Assembly: GCF_003184905.1 (NCBI RefSeq)
Contig: NZ_KZ821206.1
Span: 113,443-177,442 of the forward strand
DNA from: Bacillus sp. CGMCC 1.16541
Lineage (GTDB): Bacteria; Bacillota; Bacilli; Bacillales; Bacillaceae_H
DNA: 64,000 bases
Reading direction: 5' to 3'
The position numbers and the translations under genes were made by a program. This document shows, in pieces, positions 8,224-15,216 of this stretch (position 1 is the stretch's first letter; each line of letters opens with the position of its first letter). The notes beneath the pieces were generated by a model that worked only from the letters and a program-made list of their open reading frames with translations, ran no database searches and had not been told where the DNA came from.

Positions 8224-8539
8224 GAAAGCCACCTCCTACCCTTCCTTTATTTGTACCAAATCCGTTCATATTTGTAAATATTTTTATTTACATACAATAT
8301 AACATATGATAAAATTAAATATTTTACCTTAATTTAAGTTAACTTACTCTAACTTAAAGAATTATAATTCTAAAAAGGTACACCTTTATAGACAGCGGAA
8401 AATATAATAAAAACACTGTTTATTTATATCTAATATAAACCTTTATAGACTTCTATAAAATCATTGACCTTTATAGACAACTATTGTATATTTTGCTTAT
8501 TAAAAACAGTACAAAACAATAGTAAAGGGGATATTCGCT
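8224..8539. promoter_or_regulatory. Divergent promoter region with palindrome and CCTTTATAGAC repeats
   Basis: A 316-bp AT-rich gap between divergent genes. It holds a TGTAAAT/ATTTACA dyad near 8272-8290, a perfect 12-bp palindrome TAAGTTAACTTA at 8335-8346, and three exact copies of CCTTTATAGAC at 8383-8393, 8440-8450 and 8468-8478. The last copy sits between a -35 (TTGACC, 8465-8470) and a -10 (TATATT, 8487-8492) with a 16-bp spacer, which would drive the resolvase gene. The repeats are therefore likely operator or recombinase sites. Confidence 0.65.
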
Positions 8540-9148
8540 GTGACAGGAATTTCTTTTGGTTATACTCGTGTTAGTACGTTAGAACAGAACTTAGATAGAC
8601 AGTTTGAGGCACTAAAACCTTATGTAACTGATGAAAAATATATATACAGTGATAAGGCTAGTGGCAAGGATATGGAACGTGATGGGTTTCAGAATATGTT
8701 AAAGGCAATGAGGGCTGGAGATACTCTTTACATAAAATCTGTTGACCGTCTTGGAAGAAATAAAACTTTAATAAAAAAGTACCTGGAGTATTTTAAGAAT
8801 GAGGGTATTAGAGTAAAGATTATTGATCTGCCTACTACTATGCAAGATGTTCCAGAGGGGCAAGAATGGGTTTTAGACATGATCAACAACATTATCATTG
8901 AGGTTTACACTACAATAGCACAACAAGAGAGAGAAACAATAAAACAGCGACAAGCTGAAGGAATAGCGGTTGCTAAAGCTAAAGGTAAGCATGTAGGCAG
9001 ACCACCTAAGGAACTACCTAAGGGTTGGAAAAGTCTATATAATGATTGGAAGTCAGGTAAGATAAAGAAAGCCGATTTTATGAATGAAATTGGAATGAAA
9101 CCAGCCACCTTCTATAAAAAGCTTAAAGAATACGAGGCTACACTCTAA
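8540..9148 (+). CDS. Serine resolvase/invertase family recombinase
   Basis: A 202-aa small serine recombinase. It starts at GTG 8540 behind AAAGGGG. The nucleophile motif YTRVSTLEQNLDRQ lies near residues 8-21 with Ser at about 12; SVDRLGRN follows at about 73-80, then the long E helix and a C-terminal HTH region (GKHVGRPP, then KADFMNEIGMKPATFYKKL). Such enzymes resolve cointegrates or invert DNA, usually at sites near their own gene, here perhaps the upstream repeats or the dyads downstream. It ends in its own terminator. Confidence 0.88.
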   Translation: MTGISFGYTRVSTLEQNLDRQFEALKPYVTDEKYIYSDKASGKDMERDGFQNMLKAMRAGDTLYIKSVDRLGRNKTLIKKYLEYFKNEGIRVKIIDLPTTMQDVPEGQEWVLDMINNIIIEVYTTIAQQERETIKQRQAEGIAVAKAKGKHVGRPPKELPKGWKSLYNDWKSGKIKKADFMNEIGMKPATFYKKLKEYEATL

Positions 9149-9166
9149 AAGGGTTAGCCTTTTTTG
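9135..9166 (+). terminator. Terminator overlapping the end of the resolvase gene
   Basis: AGGCTA (9135-9140) pairs with TAGCCT (9155-9160), followed by TTTTTG. The left arm is within the last codons of the gene. Confidence 0.65.
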
Positions 9167-9488
9167 ATTTCTTTTTTAAAGAATCATCTAAAATACTGAT
9201 AATAAAACTATGATTGTGCAACAGATTTTTAATGTCCAAATGTTAGTTGTTACGACATATCGTAAAAAAGCTAGCAACTATATGTATTATGCATTAGAAA
9301 GTTTTTGAAAGTGAAGTGCATAAAGGGCAAACAAGCATTCTGAATGCACAAGTTTGACCAAATTAGTCTACCCCTATATTTGAATATATTTTTTCCATTT
9401 TTAACAATCTGCTTAAACTTATTTAAATGACGGTGTATTATAAAATATCATGATTCGATAATTTTTTATTTTTCCTGCTTTTTAATAA

Positions 9489-9661
9489 TCACAAGATGGT
9501 GGTACTAACAAATCCAAAAAAGCTTAGTTTTATTAGGATTTATATAGTATTTAGTCACAATTCTAACCTTGTGATTAACAAACTAAGAAAACCCAGTAAT
9601 ATAAAGGGTTTAGTTATTTTTATAATCACAATTAAAGTCACAAGACGGTGTGATTAACAAA
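9489..9661. repeat. Three direct repeats ending in TTAACAAA or CTAACAAA
   Basis: Copies at 9489-9512, 9555-9582 and 9638-9661 share TCACAA at the left and RTTAACAAA-like ends (ACTAACAAA in the first). Copies one and three also share AAGAYGGTG. The gaps are 42 and 55 nt, with no spacer-like uniformity. Confidence 0.65.
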
Positions 9662-9678
9662 ATTTACACCAAAACTTA

Positions 9679-9794
9679 TACAGGTTCAAGATAAATATTC
9701 AGACAATTTAAAAAGATGGTGAAAACCCAGTCGTATCAAGGGTTTCAGCGTTTTGTAAAAAATTCCTAAAAAAAATTTCTGAATTGAACCTGTA
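9679..9794. repeat. 11-bp inverted repeat enclosing an AAACCC/GGGTTT hairpin
   Basis: TACAGGTTCAA at 9679-9689 is the exact reverse complement of 9784-9794. The enclosed 94 nt contain AAAACCCAGT (9722-9731) and TATCAAGGGTTTCAGCG (9734-9750), which together form a small hairpin. The same internal word occurs in the 586-686 unit. Confidence 0.65.
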
Positions 9795-10140
9795 ATCACT
9801 GCTATTTTATGCACTATATACTGTAGAAAACTGATAATAAAGATTCTATAACTATAAAATATAATTTATATAATTGTTTAAGAAATTGGCGAAAGCCCGT
9901 AAGGCTTAAGGATAAGTATGTTTATTTAGCAATAAACCAATAAATAATATAACCTCACCCCGTTCGGTGTTCGGGCTTAAGCCCTCACTACTATTAGTAT
10001 CAAAAACAATTCTATAATTATTATTCTATAGATAGTGACACTATATAGTTAAATATAGTATTAAGTTTTATATATAGTTATATAGTGTTTTTAGTCTCCT
10101 TTCTTTATTTTAACAGCATGGCAGCTGATCTCTTCCCATT

Positions 10141-10180
10141 CCCTTCACTGGTCACTAGCTGATCGGTGGAGGGTTTTTTT
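10141..10180 (+). terminator. Plus-strand terminator with no upstream gene
   Basis: Arms 10141-10148 and 10166-10173 pair with one wobble and are followed by seven T (10174-10180). The nearest plus-strand gene ends a kilobase earlier with its own terminator, so this one implies a non-coding plus-strand transcript or protection of the convergent recombinase gene. Confidence 0.75.
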
Positions 10181-10219
10181 CATATATAAAATAAAAAGGA
10201 ATATTCATAACGATTATCC

Positions 10220-11698
10220 CTACTTGTAAACTATCCTCATTGTCGGAGATTCTGCACCTTTTTTATATGACCACAAAATACCGCTAATTAACCCATGTAA
10301 CAGACGATTCACCTGTTCATTAGACAATCCCTCCCCGTCTAGAAATTCCCACTTTCCAACAAGGTTGTCTATAGCTTTTATCTGTTCTTTTAAGGTGTCA
10401 ATTTTAGCTGTTTTATCTTCCTTCTCCAGTGCCAATATTTCTTCTTCTATTTGCTTTATTTCTTCCTGTCTTTCAGCTTTCCTTTCTCTATAAGTAACAA
10501 TATCATAATCCCCTTCTTCAAAAGCATAGTTAATCCTTTGCAAAGCCCTCTTAGCCTTGTTTAAACGGCTTATAAGCTTTTCTTTTTTATACTCAGTGTT
10601 ATTAACTTCTTTACCCTCTTCCAACGTTTCTAGGGTCTGTAGAAGCGTTTCCCTATGCTTTAAAACCTCTTCTTTAATTACCTCCAATGCAGAGTTGTAG
10701 TAAAAACTTCTGTTACCACACTGGCAGTGCTTAATATAATACTTATCAATATGCGGGTGATAGTTGTTACCTTGCACCTTACCGCAGTTTGCACAATAGA
10801 TAAGACTACTTGTTGGATAAATCTTATTCTTACTTCTTGGGGCTTTAAAAGAGTACTCATTTACAATCTTATTAGCAGTTTCCCAAGTCTTCTCGTCAAT
10901 GATTGCTGGGTGTGCATTATGGACAATAATCCATTCTTCTTTGGGTCGAATGTTGCTTGAATATTTTCCAATGGTTCGGTTACTTATTATAGTGCCTTTA
11001 TACGCCTCATTGTTAATTATTCTTAAAATGCTGTTATAGTGAAACAAGTTGCCTTCTCGTGTTTTTAGTCCCATAGTATTTAAACTTCTGACTAAATCAG
11101 GTACTGTAGTGCCTTTAATAATCTCCGAATAGATAAATTTAATATCCTCAGCACGATCATTAGGAACAAGCTTTTTTGTTTTAGGGTCTTTGGAATAACC
11201 TAACGGTGCAATACCATTTGTCCAATGTCCTTGCTTCTGTGCGTATTCTTTTCCCCTTCTCATACGCTTTAGAATTTGCTTGTATTCACCACTCGCAATA
11301 AGGCTGGTTATTCCTAATAGTAAGCTGTCATCATCTCTTGATAAATCATACAGTCTGTATGGTGTAACGATATATGTCTGGGTTTCAAAAAGAATTCTTT
11401 TAATTATACTAGCGTCATATTCGTTTCTTGACAGTCTGTCTATGTCCATTACAACAACAGCATCAAAATGATCTTGCTGAATTCTGTCTAGTAGCTTAAC
11501 CATTTGTTCACGATTTATAATCGTACTACTGGACGCAACTTCTTCAAATAACTCATATGACCATTTGTTTTGACTACATAATTCAATTAGTGTTTGTCTG
11601 TGATTAGCCAAAACTTGTTCAATTCCTAAATTTTCTTCGTCACGACTTAGACGCAAATATACCGCTACATGTTTTATGTTCTCGTTGTTAAATAGCAA
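10220..11698 (-). CDS. Large serine recombinase (integrase) of the comGA-inserted element
   Basis: Catalyses site-specific integration and, with a directionality factor, excision. The probable start is TTG 11698 (492 aa), eight bases after AGGAAGG; the longer frame to 11707 starts inside that site. The resolvase domain carries YLRLSRD with catalytic Ser at about 18 and MDIDRLSRN near 90; a recombinase domain follows, then a zinc ribbon (YCANCGK and HCQCGN), a long coiled coil (about 375-450) and a tail. All expected parts are present. It lies 45 nt after the comGA fragment in the same direction, the usual place beside an attachment site. Confidence 0.95.
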   Translation of the reverse strand: MLFNNENIKHVAVYLRLSRDEENLGIEQVLANHRQTLIELCSQNKWSYELFEEVASSSTIINREQMVKLLDRIQQDHFDAVVVMDIDRLSRNEYDASIIKRILFETQTYIVTPYRLYDLSRDDDSLLLGITSLIASGEYKQILKRMRRGKEYAQKQGHWTNGIAPLGYSKDPKTKKLVPNDRAEDIKFIYSEIIKGTTVPDLVRSLNTMGLKTREGNLFHYNSILRIINNEAYKGTIISNRTIGKYSSNIRPKEEWIIVHNAHPAIIDEKTWETANKIVNEYSFKAPRSKNKIYPTSSLIYCANCGKVQGNNYHPHIDKYYIKHCQCGNRSFYYNSALEVIKEEVLKHRETLLQTLETLEEGKEVNNTEYKKEKLISRLNKAKRALQRINYAFEEGDYDIVTYRERKAERQEEIKQIEEEILALEKEDKTAKIDTLKEQIKAIDNLVGKWEFLDGEGLSNEQVNRLLHGLISGILWSYKKGAESPTMRIVYK

Positions 11699-11720
11699 TA
11701 TAATCACCTTCCTGACGGTA

Positions 11721-11749
11721 ATTATATTACGTTATCCCTAAGGACTCAA
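11721..11749 (-). promoter_or_regulatory. Predicted sigma-A promoter of the integrase gene at the junction
   Basis: On the minus strand TTGAGT (11744-11749), a 17-bp spacer and a perfect TATAAT (11721-11726) precede the TTG start by about 23 nt. The -35 overlaps the stop codon of the comGA fusion, so it lies on element DNA at the attachment junction and may be altered on excision. Confidence 0.6.
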
Positions 11750-11762
11750 CAAGTAGGACCTG
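11738..11762. other. Attachment-site junction between comGA and the element
   Basis: Codons for Phe-Thr-Gly-Pro-Thr of comGA (ending near 11752) run into element sequence coding Cys and a stop. The family motif continues Gly-Ser-Gly-Lys-Thr, so the crossover is within or just before the Thr codon. The core cannot be fixed without the left junction. Confidence 0.75.
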
Positions 11763-12189
11763 TGAAAATAATCATTCCATGAGAGTGTTTGAGCAAGGAG
11801 ATTAATTTTTGGGTATCTTTTTTAAAAAGTGCAAGGTGAGACATTGAAGTGATTTTATCTTGAGGGAGAACGCGAATGACAAGACTTTCATCGTAAGAGG
11901 TAGGCAGAGTGGATAAACGCAAATTCACTTCATTTCCTTCAAGTCCGATAGTCAGTGCACCGTTTTGAGGCTTACGTCGCTCACCGATATCCATTCCACC
12001 TAAAAACTTGAAGTGAGAAATGAGTCGTTCACACACGGAGCGAGGAATGATCTCTTTCTGCACAAGCTCTTGGTCCATTCTCAATTGAATGAGAGCATCT
12101 TGCTTTCTCGGGACAATGTGAATATCTGATACATGATACTTGTTTGCATATTTAACTAGTTGATCAGCAAACGTTTCAATTTCTTTCAA
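11746..12189 (-). pseudogene. comGA: comGA, 5' part only, interrupted at the Walker A motif
   Basis: ComGA is the cytoplasmic traffic ATPase that drives the competence pseudopilus for DNA uptake. These 147 residues match the ComGA N-terminus (SDIHIVPR, HFKFLGGMDIGERRKPQNG, LRLSTLPT, HSHGMIIFTGPT). The frame then ends two codons into the mobile element, before the Gly-Ser-Gly-Lys-Thr of the P-loop. The nucleotide-binding core and the rest of comG must lie left of the window, cut off from this promoter. The start ATG 12189 has AAGGAGGG upstream. Upstream DNA holds one ComK-like AT box (AAAA, five bases, ATTT) and a palindrome AACTACGTAGTT at 12214-12225. Confidence 0.95.
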
Positions 12190-12345
12190 TTTTAATCCCT
12201 CCTTATTAGTATGAACTACGTAGTTTTACTAAACCACCCTACATAATTTCTACATGGTTCTACAAATACCTTCTAAATTCCCACAAAAAATAGTTCTTTT
12301 TACATATTCCGAAAAAAGTGAAAGAATTGAGACATAACTTCTTTT

Positions 12346-12400
12346 TAAAAAAGGATATGCTGAGACGACTAGCAACTCTTTCCGGTTTTTGTCTCAGCAT
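12346..12400 (-). terminator. Terminator of mgsR
   Basis: ATGCTGAGAC (12357-12366) and GTCTCAGCAT (12391-12400) form a perfect 10-bp stem with a 24-nt loop. On the minus strand a T run (complement of 12346-12352) follows. Confidence 0.75.
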
Positions 12401-12444
12401 CAGACTCTCTTTATTTGTGTATCTTCTTCATAAGAAACGAATTA

Positions 12445-12828
12445 TTAACCAACCAAAGAAGAAGCTCGCTTTTTACGTTTGACTAAGTTTTTCAATGCAG
12501 ACTCATTGTATCCAACAACTAACTTTTTCCCATCCGTTAAAATAGGACGTCTTAATAAACGAGGTTGTTCCATTAGAAGATTTACTACTTCTGAAAGAGA
12601 CATATTATCAACATCTAAGTTTAGATTTTTATATTCTTGGCTTCGTTTCGCTAACAATTCATCTATTCCTTCAGTTGTCATCGTTAACAATTGAAGCATT
12701 TCCTCATACGTTGGTGTATCTCGAAATAAGTGACGCTCTGTAAAATGAACATCTTGTGCTTTCAACCATTTTTTTGTTTTACGACAAGAAGTACAGCTCG
12801 GATATGTAAAGAATGTAATATTCTCCAT
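12445..12828 (-). CDS. mgsR: Spx/MgsR-family redox-responsive transcriptional regulator
   Basis: A 127-aa ArsC/Spx-fold protein that would bind RNA polymerase alpha and redirect transcription under oxidative stress. The CxxC redox switch is at residues 12-15 (YPSCTSCRKTKKWL) and the RPIL motif near 94, typical of Spx and MgsR rather than true arsenate reductases. Its position beside comGA and yqgY is that of B. subtilis mgsR (yqgZ), which decides the symbol over spx. The start ATG 12828 has AGGAGG upstream. Phased TGTAYA repeats lie in its upstream region. Confidence 0.85.
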   Translation of the reverse strand: MENITFFTYPSCTSCRKTKKWLKAQDVHFTERHLFRDTPTYEEMLQLLTMTTEGIDELLAKRSQEYKNLNLDVDNMSLSEVVNLLMEQPRLLRRPILTDGKKLVVGYNESALKNLVKRKKRASSLVG

Positions 12829-12868
12829 CTCGATTCCTCCTAATGTCTAATTTGTTGTTCAACTTATT

Positions 12869-12905
12869 TGTATACATTGTACATGTTTTGTATAACTTCT
12901 GTACA
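12869..12905. promoter_or_regulatory. Four phased TGTAYA hexamers between mgsR and the divergent regulator
   Basis: TGTATA/TGTACA begin at 12869, 12878, 12889 and 12900, spaced 9, 11 and 11 bp, so they lie on one face of the helix. Two are themselves palindromic. This resembles a direct-repeat operator; the binding protein is unknown. Confidence 0.45.
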
Positions 12906-13017
12906 GTATTTTCTTTAATGATTTGTGAATTTTTTATAACAACGAACCTTTCATTATAGAATTTAGATTTTTTGTATTATAATGGAAACGATAATTATTC
13001 AATAGGAGGGAGAATAG

Positions 13018-13716
13018 ATGACCGATACACTTAAAATTACTGGTGTGTTATCCGATCCAACTCGATTTCATATTTATGAGTACATGACTCATAAAGGTAC
13101 AGATGTGACAGTACAAGAAGTTGCAGAAACCTTTCACATTCACCCAAACGTAGCAAGATTACACCTCTCAAAGCTTCATGAAATAAACTTTGTGGCTTCT
13201 CATACAAAAAAAACGGGTAAAGGAGGTCGACCTAGCCGTGTCTATCGTCTATCTAGCAACGCTGTACAACTGTCCTTTCCCTATCGAGACTACCAGCTTC
13301 TATCAACAACCTTGCTAAAGACTCTTTCACACTTTGGTGAAGAAGGGTTGAATATCTTATATCAAAGTGCTTATGATCATGGAATGACGTATTTTAAACA
13401 AAAATATGCGTACGCCTTGAACGAAGAACACTTATTATCCATGGATGAAAAATTAAAGATACTTCAGCAAGCAGCCAAGGAAGCTGGCTTACTTCCTATC
13501 ATTGAATCTTATCCTGAAAGTAACACCATTCACTTTACCATTAACAACTGTCCATTTAGAGAACTAGCAATCTACGAACAATCAGTCTGCGTTGCACATA
13601 ACGCTTTCTTAAAAGGGATGTTTGACTTGTTATTCAAAGAAATTAACTTCGTAGCTGAAACCAATATCGCGACAGGTTGTGAAACTTGTACATATCGAGT
13701 AGCCGTCACAAACTAG
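13018..13716 (+). CDS. SufR-like HTH regulator with C-terminal cysteine cluster
   Basis: This 232-aa protein has an N-terminal winged helix (residues 5-75, with HPNVARLHLSKL as recognition helix and the GKGGRPSRVY wing) and a C-terminal ligand domain. Cys178, Cys191, Cys221 and Cys224 are spaced like the cluster ligands of SufR-type regulators, so an Fe-S or metal sensor is plausible. The symbol is left blank because Bacillus members are uncharacterised to my knowledge. GGAGGGAG precedes ATG 13018. It is divergent from mgsR and shares the phased-repeat region. Confidence 0.75.
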   Translation: MTDTLKITGVLSDPTRFHIYEYMTHKGTDVTVQEVAETFHIHPNVARLHLSKLHEINFVASHTKKTGKGGRPSRVYRLSSNAVQLSFPYRDYQLLSTTLLKTLSHFGEEGLNILYQSAYDHGMTYFKQKYAYALNEEHLLSMDEKLKILQQAAKEAGLLPIIESYPESNTIHFTINNCPFRELAIYEQSVCVAHNAFLKGMFDLLFKEINFVAETNIATGCETCTYRVAVTN

Positions 13717-13797
13717 AAACAAAGTAATATTTACAATTGTATAAAATATCCTTTATAATAAATAATTGATATGTGGATTAAAAGGAGGGGGATGCAC

Positions 13798-14043
13798 ATG
13801 GAACGCATGTACCGCGTGTTAGGTTTTTGGACTGGTATTTTTGCAGTTATGTTTTATTTAGGTCATATGCCAACAACGGCGTTAATTTTCTTAGCGCAAA
13901 CTGGATTTTTTGTCTTTTTAAGTTACTTAAAACTTTCTGAACGCATGTATATTTATGTGTTTGGAGCCTATTTAACTGTTTTCTTTGTTGCCTTTACATA
14001 TTGGACAACTTTTATGATGGTTCCTGGTCAAGGCGGACACTAA
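13798..14043 (+). CDS. yqgY: Small membrane protein, YqgY family (DUF2626)
   Basis: The chosen start is ATG 13798 (81 aa), nine bases after GGAGG; two earlier in-frame ATGs lie before or too close to that site. MERMYRVLGFWTGIFAVMFYLG and the rest form three hydrophobic segments, matching DUF2626 proteins of Bacillus. The function is unknown. Position between mgsR and yqgX supports the name. A terminator follows at once. Confidence 0.8.
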   Translation: MERMYRVLGFWTGIFAVMFYLGHMPTTALIFLAQTGFFVFLSYLKLSERMYIYVFGAYLTVFFVAFTYWTTFMMVPGQGGH

Positions 14044-14067
14044 AAGCGATGATTTTTCATCGCTTTT
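14042..14067 (+). terminator. Terminator of yqgY
   Basis: Perfect 11-bp stem 14042-14052 with 14057-14067, TTTT loop, ending in a T run. Confidence 0.9.
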
Positions 14068-14091
14068 TTGTTTCCGCTTTCTTCTATGACT

Positions 14092-15213
14092 CTATCGCTT
14101 TTTAATAACATCCACTAAAAAAGATTCGCTCATCTCAATGTGTTTGTGCTGGACGATAACATGAAAATAATCGCTAATACTTCCCTCTATCATTAAACTG
14201 CTAATGGAACGATTTGATTTTGCCTGAGAAGAAAAAGGATTTGTTGAAGAATGTTCTTCTAAAAGATTGAGTAGTCCCATCATCATTAAAAATTCACGCT
14301 GGCGTTTAAACGTTGTCACGTGTAATCCGTATTGCTGACCTTCTGCAATTAAACTATCAAAATGGATATGTGTCGTTAAGTCCATTTCTCCTACATGTAA
14401 GAGTGGATTCTTAATTAACTGATGTTGAAAGTACCCTCTAAGACTTCCTCTACTACGCGCAGGGTGTTGCCATTCTTCAAACGTATATCCATAATCCACT
14501 GTCACCACCATACCGCTGTTTAGCATCTCACTTATATCTTTAATGGCTTTTAGCATCTGCAACGGAACCTCAAAGCGCTGACCTTCTTTTATCGATAAAC
14601 GATGTTGTGATAGATAATCAATGATTTGTTGATTATCTATCGGAATATACGTTTCGACCAACTCATCATTTTCTAACGCAACCCATACTTCATACAATAC
14701 ACCATCTCTTTTTTCAATCACTTCTACCGGTAAAGCATCCAACCATTCATTAGAAAACACAACTCCATCAAACTTTCCTACTTGCAAAGCAAATGCTTCT
14801 AGACTTTCAAAACATAACACATCATTTGAGGAAGAGAGATGATGTCTTTGTAGCTGTTGATGATATAAACTCTTTTCAATCATATAATACGTTAACTGAT
14901 TAGCTGTTTTTGGAGAAATTTTACGCCATTCATTTATAACAGCCTCAGCAAACTTCCCGTTACCTCCCCCTATCTCACAAATGACTGGAGGTATTAGACG
15001 ATGTTCAACCGCTTTTACAAAAAGGTGAGCCATCGCCCTTCCAAAAGAGGACGATAACTCACTTGTTGTTACAAAATCTCCATGCTTTCCTATTTTCCGA
15101 TTGTTTTTCATATAGTAGCCGTTTTCACCGTATAAAGCGATATTCATATATTCACTATAAGAAATACGCTTATGCAATGACTCTTTTATTTGCTTTTTCA
15201 ATACTTGTTTCAT
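14092..15213 (-). CDS. SAM-dependent methyltransferase, MidA/NDUFAF7 family
   Basis: A 373-aa class I methyltransferase of the COG1565 (DUF185) family, whose mitochondrial member NDUFAF7 methylates an arginine of complex I; the bacterial substrate is unknown. The opening ISYSEYMNIALYGENGYY and the glycine-rich CEIGGGNGKFAEAV (about 99-112) are characteristic, as is VVFSNEWLDALPVEV near 154. It begins 3 nt after the MBL hydrolase stop, so the two are cotranscribed and probably coupled. Confidence 0.85.
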   Translation of the reverse strand: MKQVLKKQIKESLHKRISYSEYMNIALYGENGYYMKNNRKIGKHGDFVTTSELSSSFGRAMAHLFVKAVEHRLIPPVICEIGGGNGKFAEAVINEWRKISPKTANQLTYYMIEKSLYHQQLQRHHLSSSNDVLCFESLEAFALQVGKFDGVVFSNEWLDALPVEVIEKRDGVLYEVWVALENDELVETYIPIDNQQIIDYLSQHRLSIKEGQRFEVPLQMLKAIKDISEMLNSGMVVTVDYGYTFEEWQHPARSRGSLRGYFQHQLIKNPLLHVGEMDLTTHIHFDSLIAEGQQYGLHVTTFKRQREFLMMMGLLNLLEEHSSTNPFSSQAKSNRSISSLMIEGSISDYFHVIVQHKHIEMSESFLVDVIKKR

Positions 15214-15216
15214 TGT

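Larger units (their letters stand above)
9167..10219. other. 1-kb non-coding region rich in repeats and hairpins
   Basis: No gene with a ribosome site is visible on either strand. From left to right: a dyad TACGA/TCGTA inside TAGTTG/CAACTA (9244-9280), a GCATTC/GAATGC dyad (9335-9347), three direct repeats (9489-9661), two AAAACCCAGT...AAGGGTTT units (9588-9611 and 9722-9745), an 11-bp inverted repeat (9679-9794), a GC-richer folded patch (9888-9985) with palindrome GGGCTTAAGCCC, an AT-rich inverted repeat (10038-10088) and a plus-strand terminator (10141-10180). A structured RNA, a replication or transfer origin, or recombination sites are all possible. Confidence 0.7.
1..11752. mobile_element. 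Right-hand part of an integrated element inserted in comGA
   Basis: Everything left of about 11752 is foreign to the otherwise B. subtilis-like gene order. It carries mobile-element functions: a large serine recombinase at the boundary, a serine resolvase, a Type III restriction-modification pair and Cys-rich or HTH small proteins. The boundary is set by the comGA reading frame, which matches the family up to the Gly-Pro-Thr of the Walker A motif and then reads one Cys codon and a stop. The left end, and so the size and class (prophage, conjugative or mobilisable island), is outside the window. No capsid, portal or conjugation gene is visible here. Confidence 0.88.

Noticed and set aside
9489-9661. 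Possible CRISPR array
   Set aside because: Only three imperfect repeats with unequal gaps of 42 and 55 nt, and no cas genes.
12230-12330. Full two-box ComK site upstream of comGA
   Set aside because: Only one convincing AT box is visible; a second at the known 8, 18 or 31 bp spacing could not be found.
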